64,000 bases of DNA from Phoebastria nigripes. Taxonomy: Eukaryota > Chordata > Aves > Procellariiformes > Diomedeidae. Location: contig JAYKAV010003443.1 in NCBI GenBank assembly GCA_035582835.1, positions 2,198,647 through 2,262,646 on the forward strand, read 5' to 3'. The position numbers and the translations under genes are program-made. Below, one piece after another: positions 36,001-48,000 of this stretch (position 1 is its first letter; every line of letters starts with the position of its first letter). Below the pieces are notes generated by a model, which saw only the letters and a program-made list of their open reading frames with translations, had not been told where the DNA came from and searched no databases.

Positions 36001-39000
36001 TTATTATTATTTTCCCTTCCTTTTCTGTTCTATTAAACTGTCTTTATCTCAATCCACAAATTTTACTTTTTTTTTCCCGATTCTCTCCCCCATCCCGCTG
36101 TGGTGGGGGGAGTGAATGAGCGGCTGTGTGGTGTTTGGCTGCCTGCCGGGTTAAATCACAACAAATGGCTAAGGAAGCTCTACCCTCTGATCTGTTCCTA
36201 TCATCCTAAGGCCAAGCTGAGACGGGCTTCTGGAATGCAACAGCAGCAAAAATCCCTGTTTCTACTAGACCATATGCTACATGCCAAGAGAATCCCCCTT
36301 TTTATCAATACTGATCAATGCAGGTGCTTCTAAATAATCTCCTTTGTAGCCAATGAGCAACAGCACTGTCAAAGCAAGAATCCAAGCAAAAACACCTGTG
36401 AGATTTAAAAAAAATAAAAAAAAAACCCTGTTTGGTTTTAAATTGCTGGCATTAGAGTTCTTAGGTTTTTAGATCCAAAAAGAGCTCAGGAAATTTAAAG
36501 CATCAGCCTCCCTCCTCTGGTATCAAACAGTCAAGACCTAAGAAGACCACCAAATATTATAGGATTAACTATACATTTTCACAGGTTAGCAATGTGATGG
36601 GGCTGGGACCAGCCACTAGGCAATACCATATGTAGGTTAGCTTCATGCAGTACAGCTTCCCAGTAACAGGAAAATGCAAAAATACAGGCTACCCAAGGTT
36701 CCCAAAGCATAAACCAGTTAATTAACAGTGTTGATCACAGAACACCAGTGTTTATTATAACAACTGTCATTTAGTGCAGCTCACTAGATGGAGATATAGA
36801 CTTGCTTTCTTAGATTTTTTTTTTTTAAATAAAAGAGAAATCTACAATCTTTGCAGAAATGGAAGTCTCTTAGTTTTGTGACCAGTTTTGGGAGGAAGTG
36901 TAACAACAGTAAAGGAGTTTTCTCTCTGAATATCATTACAGAGATACGGTAATTATGGTAATTTGTGTCAGAGACGCTCTCCTGGAACCGTATTTCTTCC
37001 TAAGTTAGTTTTAACCCAGATTTGTTCTCCAATCTGACACAGAGAGAAGAAACTTTGCTGAACTAGGCAGGACTGCTTCTTTTGGTGCCAACCTCAATTT
37101 ATATTGTTCATAGAGTAAGTCCTTCTGAAAAACACTTCTCTATCTTAAGCTACAGGTGTCTCTTCCTTTCAAAGACACCCAAGTTGAATGATGTAAAAAC
37201 AGAGACAATAGTTTCATCTTTTAGAATGAGAAAAACATTCAAGGTGGGACTTGGCTGTAAATCCAAACACGTGAAGTTAGAAGTCTGGCTGTGGCCCAAG
37301 TGTTCAAGCTCTCATTACAGGCAATGGAGATAAACTCAATACAGTCAATGAAACTTCGCAACTGACTCAGGTGACCAAATAGAGAATGAGATGAAAAGCT
37401 GTCTAGCTTCCACTGACTGTATCGAGTAGATCTCTACCTGTCATGTATAGTAGGAGCTTACACACCTACCTTATGTAGACATCTCTACGGTAAACGCCTA
37501 CATTCAAGTCTCTGAATCTTCAACTGAATCCCACCTTTATTAATTCACTCTTCATTATTTCCCCNCAATAGTGATATTTTCTCTTCACTTTCACCTACAC
37601 TGGTAAGTGTCTGGTCTGGGACATGGCCTTTGACTTGACATCATGCAAACAGCCTTTCTGTTGTCAACTACAGAAATAAAGCTTTCACTGACTCCATTGA
37701 TGAAATTCATTAGTTAAAAACAAATTCCTTNGAGAATTATCATAAGAGAAGGTAAAATATTTAACTGAAGGAATANAGGAAAAAAAATTAAGAAGCTCTC
37801 TAATTACCAAGGAAGAAATGTATTTTAGGAGGGGAATTCAAGAAGGGGAGCAGATAAACAGCAAATCATGGACTTTTTGTCAGTAACGAGGCCATGGTTT
37901 ATGCAAACAGTTGAGCACTGGTGATTTTGAACAGACTCAATAATTTCCAAACTGGATATATGTAGGCTTCCATATTCCATATCATGTAATACTTACTTTT
38001 CAACTTTTAGTGGATTTAAAAAGGTGAAGCGGATGTAGTCCCCTGCCACTGGAGCTGAAGCCCAAAAACAGTCTTTTCCTGTATAAACTTTTTCCAAGGT
38101 ATATTGCTGGTATATTCTTAGGCTTGTATCCACTTTTGCAGGTGGATTATTATGTGCTTTATGTAGCACATTTTTGCCAAAATCTTTATCCTGTTGGATA
38201 TAAAGAAATGTAATTTCACTCANGCAATGAAAAAAAAGTGCTCCAATATCTTGAATAACTAGAAGCTATTCCAGAAAATAATTACCTCGTGTCAAAAAAT
38301 ATTGTCATGGTTTAACCCTGGCCAGCGATTAAACACCACGCAGCCGCTCGCTCACCCCGCCACTCCGGTAGGATAGGGGAGAGAATCGGGAGGGTACAAG
38401 TAGGAAAACTCGCGGGTTGAGATAAAAACAGTTTAATAATTGAAATAAAACAAAGTAGAACAGTAATAATAACAATAACAACAACAATAATAGAATATAC
38501 AAAGCAGGTGATGCACAATGCAACTGCTCACCACCTGCTGACTGACGCGTAGCCCGATACGTGAGAGCCCGTCCCGTGACNCCAGAGCTGCGCCCCCCCC
38601 CTTGGTTTTATACTGAGCATGATGTTGCATGGTATGGAATACCCCATTGGCCAGCTGGGTCAAACGCCCTGACTATGCTCCTACCCCAGCTTCCCATGCA
38701 CCTGGCAGGGCATGGGAGGCTGAAAAGTGCCCGGTGCAAGCACCACCCAGCAACAACAGAAACATCAATGGGCCACCAATGCTCCTATCATACCAAACCC
38801 AAAACACAGCACACCCCCCAGCTACTGGGAAGAAAGTTAACTCTGTCCCAGCCAGAACCAGGACAAATATACAATCTACTTCTAAGAGAAATAGAATATT
38901 CATTTCAGTGTAGTCACTGAGACTCAATGTTACAGTTTGTAGACAGAGCTGTACTGATTATTTCTCAGTTGCCTAGATTTAAAAATAAACTTCTCCACAG

Positions 39001-42000
39001 TAGGCTATTTCATAGTTGTCTACTATGCCTTCTGCCAGAACATCTCGTATTGGTCTCTGCTAAAGGCTACATGAACCTCTAGTCTGATCCAATACAGCAA
39101 TTCGAATGATCTCATGACTAGTCTAAATGGCGCCATCAGGACATCCCTGAAGTCTGGTGCTTCACTGCTCTTGTCCTTATCAGATATGTGGTAGATCCAC
39201 TGTTTGCCTTCTAAACTCTCCCTAAAAATCTATGGCTGTCACCATAGCCACACCCATGTCCTACCAGTATACCTTCTTCTTAAGAGTCCCTTGTATTGGG
39301 ATTGTGGACTATTCGGCCAAAACAAACCATCATAGCTGTTTGTGTGTGTACGGTGCAGAGCACATGAAACCTTGTGCTGTGCAGAGGGTTCCTACATGCC
39401 AAGAAATGCTACTATAACTGGTACAAGTGTTCAGATTAGAGATGCAAAAAGACATTTGTGCAGAACCAGTGTGCCCCACCTGCAGTTTAGATGCCAGATC
39501 AATATTCTCCCCCAAATCTGTAAACCAATGTTCTTGGATATGGAAATGCCATCTAATGCTAAAGATGCAATCCTTGAAACTGATTTGAGAAACAAGTCAG
39601 AACACAAGCATATAATTTAGAAATAAGCATTAATTTCTTATCCTTACTTTCAAGATCTGTATCTTCCCAGCCAACGATGAATAAATTCCCACATGCTGAA
39701 AGAGAGATGGTTTAGCACGGATACGTAACTTTGCCTTTTCCTTTTCACAGTGTATCTGGAAAGAAAGTAAAAGGCAGTGAAGTTTTATTTAAATAAAGGA
39801 GAGACAAACTAAGTTCCATAAGGCAATTTCATTATGTAGTTGAGGGTGTGGGTCCAGGTTTATCTTTATCTTTCTTTAAATCCATCTTTAAATGAGTAAT
39901 CTTTAGATTAACAGTCACCTTATTTCAAATACACTGTTTCTAGACCTAACCTCGTAATTCCACTTGTGGTGCTATGTAGATTTGAAGGCTCAACCACCAC
40001 TAGTTCAGGGATTTCTGCACTGTATACTATCAATCACACCTCAGAGTGACAAAAATGGACCTCAGATCTGAAACGGATTGATTTATTAACTGTTTCTGGC
40101 AAATTTCATTTCAACTCTTGGCCTTGCCATCTCATTCTAATTAAACTATTTTGACCAAAACTGACCTTCTTGAGATAGATTCTGGTTACATTTCAGTCTT
40201 TATCATTTTGGCTCTTTCTGCTATGTTTGAGAGGCTTATACAGTACTATACTGTACTATAAGTTATGTATCTCTTATCTTATAATTACATAAAGCCCTTA
40301 GATACTGTATGTCAATCCTGATTTTCCAGTTTAGTACACTTATACCAGGGAATTAAATAACTATAATTGGTACTAATTTCTGAGTTTCTTGATTTTTGAA
40401 TGATAGCAAATAACTTCTTCAAATGTAATTTTTTGCTCTACATCCATAGAGCATCATAGTTTGATACAATGAAGCAAACATGCTACAATATTTAATGAGA
40501 CATAATGAAGCATAATGGCATAGAACAGGGCAAAGAGCTAAAATGAGACTCCCTGGGTTCTACTCTCGGTTCTACCACAGAATTATTGTATGAGTTTGGA
40601 AGATCATTTAACTTCTCTGTATCCCAGGTCTCACATCTTTAGATTTGAGAGGATATTGTGTTTACCTCTTCAATCAAGTGCTTTCAGTTCTATAAAAGAA
40701 AAATGTTATATAAACTGTATTATTGCCTTCTAAAGCTAGAAGTGATAAAGTCTTCACTCAGCTGGCTTGAACACCAAAACTCATGGGAGATTTAAGGTTT
40801 CCACAGAAGTACTAATTAAAAGTTCAAAACCACCTGGAAGGCTATAAAAAGAACTAAGTATTTTTATGTTTGTCTACAGCAGATGTTCAGCAAAACAATG
40901 TAAAAACACAATACATGCAAATTGATTTATTGGCAGCTGTTTCTTTGAAAAGCACACTATACTTCTCCTAGAAAGAAAATCACTATAAGAAAATAAGTTG
41001 GTGATCTTTCTACTGACAGGGTTTGCAGTTCATCCCCTATAATAATGTAGTCTCTAGCATGTCTCCTTTTATGCTATGGCAGCACTACCAAAAGAGCTAC
41101 TTATGGTAGCAGTGGAGAATAGTCAGTAGCACAGGACTGGTGTGGTCATTTGTGCAGAAATGGAGATAAGGCTCCTCGCTGAGTCAGGGCTCCTATCTTT
41201 GCAGCCTGCTAGTCCCCACTACACTTGATAGATACATGCTGCTGCATATGATCACAGAACCATAGAATGGTTTGGGTTGGAAGGGACCTTTAAAGATCAT
41301 GTAGTTCCAACCCCCCTGCCATGGGCAGGGACATCTTTCACTAGATCAGGTTGCTCAAAGCCCCATCCAACCTGACTTTCAGCACTTCCAGGGATGGGGC
41401 ATCCACAGCTTCTCTGGGCAACCTGTTCCAGTGTCTCATCACCCTCACTGTAAAAAATGGCTTCCTTATGTCCAATCTAAATCTACCCTCTTTCAATTTA
41501 AGACCGTTGCCCCTTGTCCTGTCACGACAGGCCCTGCTAAAAAGTCTTTCTTCGTCTTTCTTATGAGCCCCCTTTAAGTACTGAAAGGCTGCAATAAGGT
41601 CTCCCCGGAGCTTTCTCTTCTCCAGGCTGAACAACCCCAACTCTCTCAGCCTTTCTTCATAGGAGAGGCGTTCCATCCCCCTGATCATTTTTGTGGCCCT
41701 CCTCTGCACCTGCTCTAACTAAAGTTCCATGTCTTTTTTGTACTGGGGAACCCCAGAACTGAATGATGGTTCACAGGAGGTAAACACGAGGAAGTTTCTG
41801 AACCACGCAGAGATCTGATGGCTCTGATCATCACAAACTGTCTTTTCCAACTCGGTGAGCAGATGTAGCTGAATCTTGGTATGTTAATACTCGGCCCAGG
41901 CTGAAAACACGTGCCAAACACCCATCACCACAGGATGGCACATAAAAGCCGCGAACAGGTGCCCCGCTGACCCTCCCGTGAGGCATAGCGTGTGATCACC

Positions 42001-45000
42001 TAGTGACACTCTTAGTTGCTTGGAAAGGGCTAAGTGTGAGGATTTCTGTCAGCTTGCCTTCTCTGGNGCCTGTAGGAAAGTCCACTGCTTTAATCTGTCA
42101 AGCAGAGGAGGAGCAGCAGCTGGGATTTCTGTCCTTCTTCCAGCCTCCATTTTCTGCATTTTCATGAATAGTCCCAGTAGGTCATGCCCCTGGTCATTCC
42201 CACCCAAGGGCAGCGTGAGACTGACTTGTCTTAATAGGGTTTTGCTACCCACAGCAACTGAAATTGCAATTGCGGAAGTGAAACCCACTAGAAACTTGCT
42301 GATACCACTCTGCTTTGGCTTGGGCAGAGCAGACTCGCACGAGCTGCCTGCCTGCCTTTCAGGAACACAGCTTCGTTTTAGGTATGAATCAGGTCTTAGA
42401 AGCTAGAACAGTCATTTAAAAGTACAATGTTTCATCTATCGGATGGAAGTTGGCACATGTTAGACAGATCTGGAATGGGGGATGTTAACATAATAGTATC
42501 TTTTTTTTATTCTGTTATCACAGGCAGGCAGGAACCTAAATTAGAGGTACTTGAGGCTCGCTCTAACTCCTATGAGCCGGCCTAACCATGGAGTAGGATT
42601 TCAAAGCTTACTCCTAGCTGTATGAAGTGGGAATCGAGACTCCTCAGTGGCATTACTAAGTGTAAAACCAGGGACCTTCCACGATCCCCAGGAGTCACCT
42701 CTGCTACACAGTAAAACTTGAAGCTTGTTTGTTCTGCTCCCCTCAATCTCCTGCTCTGCACAACTCCTGTCTGTCTCTTCTTCCTTCTTTATCAACACAA
42801 AAGTAACATATGCCAACACCTGGAGTGGGGACTGGCTACACTAATCAAATAAAACTCTCGAACCTTAAAAACCTAGAAGGAGCAGAAACTCTGGTCAGTC
42901 CTCTGTGGCACAGTCTGTTATACAAGAAGAGTGTGAGTAGTGACCAGCACCAAAGACTGGTGAGAGAAAGAATGCAAAAGGACATAAAGAAATACTTAAC
43001 ATATAATTGGGCTCACCTGCAGTGCTAGAAATGGCACCTTTAGCAATTCAACACAACTGTTTCTTTCATTTTCAGTAAAAAGTATCATTTAGTTTGTTCG
43101 ATCTACATGTTTCCCTGCATTTTTTTTTCAGGCAAACAGTAAATTTTTTTTCCCAGGCAGTAAAAGATTTAAAGCAAAACGCTTAAGTTCTGCTTCCTGA
43201 AAGAAAGGAATTGGTACGCAAAATTCAGAACAACTGTGATTGTAAAATTGTATGCCTTACTGACTTTCATATTAGAAGGTCAGTAGAAGGTTACGAGAAG
43301 TGATAGTCCACACAGGTTTACATACTCAAAATTTTCTTTGATGCTGCAGGGTTGCCTACCTGACCAGCTGCAGGCAGATGTGAGCTTGTGCTGAACATGT
43401 TCTAAGCTGACGGAGGCAAAACAGCTCTGGTGTGGAAATCTGAATTCCTGTGAGTCAGGCATCTCTGTATGCCCTAATGGACTCAAACACCCTGCCACTC
43501 TATGCAGATCTGCAGCAGATCTTTCCCCACAAATTCCAAAGTCAGTCAGGTTTGAGAGATTTCTAGTCTGCTTTTTGAAAATAAATTATTTTGTCACTGA
43601 GACTGTTTGAATATTACTTATGTTCATAAATTCATAGACATACTTACTGCATCCTTTTCTGGATTGCACACTTTAACCCAGAGCAGGTGGTCTATAAGCC
43701 AGTCTATGGGCTTATCTTTATAGAACATGAGAAAAAATTCCACTATGAGTGGCAGGTCTTCTGATTTAAACAATTTTCCTGAAAGCAAGACAAGAAGTTG
43801 CATATTCAGATATTTGTATTGCTGTGCAAAAATCATAGAACCATAGAATCATGGAATCATAGAATCATTAAGGTTGGAAAAGACCTCTAAGATCATCAAG
43901 TCCAACCATCAACCCAACACCACCATGCCCACTAAACCATGTCCCTAAGCGCCTCATCTGCACGTCTTTTAAATACTTCCGGGGATGGTGACTCCACCAC
44001 TTCCCTGGGCAGCCTGTTCCAATGCTTAACCACTCTTTCAGTAAAGAAATTTTTCCTAATGTCCAATCTAAACCTCCCCTGGCGCAACTTGAGGCCATTT
44101 CCTCTCGTCCTATCGCTAGTTGCTTGGCAGAAGAGACCAACACCCACCTCACTGCAACCTCCTTTCAGGTAGTTGTAGAGCGCGATAAGGTCTCCCCTCA
44201 GCCTCCTCTTCTCCAGACTAAACAGTCCCAGTTCCCTCAGCCGCTCCTCATAAGACTTGCTCTCCAGACCCTTCACCAGCTTCGTTGCCCTCCTCTGGAC
44301 ACGCTCCAGCACCTCAATGTCCTTCTTGTAGTGAGGGGCCCAAAACTGAACACAGTATTCNAGGTGCGGCCTCACCAGTGCCGAGTANAGGGGCACGATC
44401 ACCTCCCTACTCCTGCTGGCCACACTATTTCTGATACAGGCCAGGATGCTGTTGGCCTTCTTGGCCACCTGGGCACACCATTGGCTCATATTCAGCCGGC
44501 TGTCAACCAGCACCCCCAGGTCCTTTTCCGACAGGCAGCTTTCCAGCCACTCTTCCCCAAGCCTGTAGCGTTGCATGGGGTTGTTGCGGCCGAAGTGCAG
44601 GACCCGGCACTTGGCCTTGTTGAACCTCATGCAGTTGGCCTCAGCCCATCGATCCAGCCTGTCCAGGTCCCTCTGCAGAGCCTTCCTACCCTCGAGCAGA
44701 TCGACACTGCCGGCCAGCTTGGTGTCGTCTGCAAACTTACTGAGGGAGCACTCAATCCCCTCGTCCAGATCGTTGATAAAGATATTGAACAAGACCGGCC
44801 CCAAGACGGAGCCCTGGGGGATACCACTCATGACCGGCTGCCAACTGGATTTAACTCCATTCACCACAACTCTCTGGGCCCGGCCGTCCAGCCAGTTTTT
44901 TACCCAGCGAAGAGTACACCTGTCTAGGCCATGAGCCGCCAGCTTCTCTAGGAGAATGCTGTGGGAGACAGTGTCGAAGGCTTTACTGAAGTCCAGGTAG

Positions 45001-48000
45001 ACCACATCCACAGCCTTTCCCTCATCCACTAGGCAGGTCACCAGCTTTATGTTTACTCCAGCCTTAAACACATGGATGTAATTCTGATACTCAGTGGAAA
45101 TTTCACACAGACTCCAGCTTTGGAGGTTTGCTCACCCCCCAGCTTGTTGGGATTTTGAAAAGATTTCTATTCCATGCCTAGATATTCTCACATAGTCAAC
45201 CAGTTGACTAATAAAGCATGCAGTTATATCCTAGTTCCAAACACAAATCTGCCAGTCACCTGTATCAGTGTGTCAGATGAAACAAAGTCTGAATAATTCC
45301 TCAAAATGCTAGACATGCAATTTCACTGGCAATACTATACTGAATATCTTTAAATTAAGACCTAGATATCAAAAATGTTGCTTTTAAAATACTATCACTG
45401 TTCATTTAGTTCTCTTGCTATTTGTATTAGCAGATTTTGTTAGATTTCTTTGTTTGACCTAACACTTATAAGGTCTTATCACAAGTAAATTGTATTAGAA
45501 CCGAAGAAAAAATATAAAAAGAAACTTACTACTAAAAATAATAAAAAACCTTCCCTCTGATATGGGATGTTCTGCTCCACAAAGGAAAGGAAGCAGATTT
45601 TTTATAGATTGTTCAAATGCCATTCTTGAAAAGAAGACTACACGCTACAGGGGCACATAGTGCCCCGAGGTGGAACAATTTGCTTCTTATGGGAACCCAA
45701 CTACTAGATCCTATGCTGAGGAGACTGCGTTAAAAAGACAGTTTTAAAGAGCACAGAAAGTAAAAGACTTTCAGTGGGAGCTTTCCTGAAGAACCAAGGA
45801 AGTTTTGATACGTGAGTCCTTCCGTGCTTTGAAATGTAATTCCAAGTGAGACCTACTCGACCTACACAGCTCCAAATCCAATTCGTGCTGCTGAGGTCTT
45901 AATACTTACCAATAAATCCAAGCTGGGAGAACTCGAGAATCATCCACTCTTGGGACTGTTTAGCAGCAAAGTTTTTTATACTTTGAATATAATCAGGTTT
46001 GGCTATAATATCATCTTCCAGCTGGGAAAAAAAAAAAAGGCAACAAAAAAACAGAAGGCAAGTGGTGGTGATGTTGCCACACTTAAGTGATAACTGCATT
46101 GTGTTTGACTGCCGTACAGTGTGTACTGAAGTTGTGCCAAACTACAGTGGATTGCTATTAGCTTCTACAGATAGCTCTGTTTCAGTATCATTCATTAAGT
46201 ATTTATTTACAGGAGTGACTATAACACCATGAGTGCTTCTCACTTTTTCGAGAAAGGAGGACTCCTTACCTTAAAGAGATCTCATTTAAAAGAAAACATT
46301 AAGCAAAAAGATAGAGGTTAAGGAATAAGGCAGTAGACAGTTTGTACTGAAGTTGTATAAGCATTGATAAGCAGCAGGAGCAAATCGTTTGAAAAGAGAG
46401 GCATCTAAAGCAGATGGTTAAAAGCTCTGTAGAGTAGCCTGGGCAGACTTTGTCGTACCTAAAAGGTGACTGAGAAGAACTGTGGATGATTACTGAGACG
46501 CTAGTAGAAAGCAAGTTGTTTCAGGGGATACTAGTCATGAAAGAAGGAACAGGCTGTGAAGCACAGTGAAGAACAGGAATACATAGAGCTTTCGAGGTGG
46601 TGTAAAGGCTGACACTCAACACAGCAGTAGAACCAGCTAAAGGATGCTTGGAAAAGGAGACTGACATCCATCAGGGAAATGGGAAAGGCCTGGGCTGCAT
46701 TTTTGCATGGCTTTCAAAGAAGAGTGAGGGATCTGAAAAGCCAGAAGCTGTTCCAGTTACTAAAGCTGAGGATAATGAGTCCAAACAAGGAGTTTAGAGG
46801 TAATGACACAAAGGAAATAAATGAATTCCAGAAATAATTAAGGAGCACGTAATTCAGGGTTTGAATTTGGTATGGGTGTGAAAAACACAGGAAGAGGAGG
46901 CTAAGCCTTCAGGAAAATGTTGTTGGGGTGCAGTGTAATGATACAGTTAATTTGATCTAACTTCTGTACTTCATTGGCTCTGGTGCTTGTCTGGTGGCGC
47001 TGGAAGCTGATTCAGAAAGCTAAACAGGTAGAAAATGAATGCTATGAGAAAAAAAATGCATGGTTTCCTGCTTGTTTTGCATCCTCAACTGACTCAGCGC
47101 AGAGTCAGCAGCAAGAGCATGAGAGAGCAGGCGCTCTCAGCTTTTAGCTGAGTTTGGCCATTACTACAAGTGTAGGGCTGGTGGGGGAGAAATGTGTTGT
47201 CAACAGTGAACCCAGGAGGAAGTAGAATGAAGTTTGAAAGACAAGATTAAGAGATCTGTTTTGACTCTGTCAGCTTTTGCTGATGGTAAGATAACAAAAA
47301 ATAGATACATGGAGATTAACTGATCAAGATGAATGCTTATTAACAGATTCTGAGATCTGGGGATTGAGTTGAGGTGACAGTTATGCAAAAGAGAACACCC
47401 CAAAACATCAATTTACAAGAAATCTTGCATAAAATTAAATGAGCTAAGAGGATTATCCAGTAGTTAGATGTAAAGGGAGAAGAGCAAGGAATCAAAGAGA
47501 GTTTCAGAGAATCCTTAGACAGAAATTGAGGGGCACCAAAAAAGGACGAAAGGCAGAGAGAGGAGTATCTCAAAAACCTAGTGAGACCACCGTATCGAGA
47601 AACACCAGAAGAAAGTGTACAAAAGTAGTAAAGATGAAAAATACAGAGGCTGTGATGCAAAGTGGGTGTGAATGTGGTTATGAACTGGAAGCAGCTTTGC
47701 ATAGTGAGAAGTCTGAAACAGTCTTTTCTGAAGCTGACAGTTAAAAGTGAATATTGGAGAATGTAGTTTGATACCCCATGTAGCGCAGGCTGTTAAAAGT
47801 TTTTTCTTTAACCCTGTACTGAGCCCCCTAATTTGTGTTCAACTAAAGCACATCCTCTTGAAGAGCATCTGCCATTGCTTAGAGATTTCAGTATCACTTC
47901 TTTTTCAGTAAGTTATACTATGTGTAATTATCCTGAATGTTTAGTACGTGGTACCCAAATTCTAATTTGAATTTTTCTGGCTTCAGCTTACAGCCATTTG

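Noticed and set aside
44022..44927. 301-codon plus-strand open frame
   Set aside because: It is the antisense shadow of the CR1 reverse-transcriptase frame.
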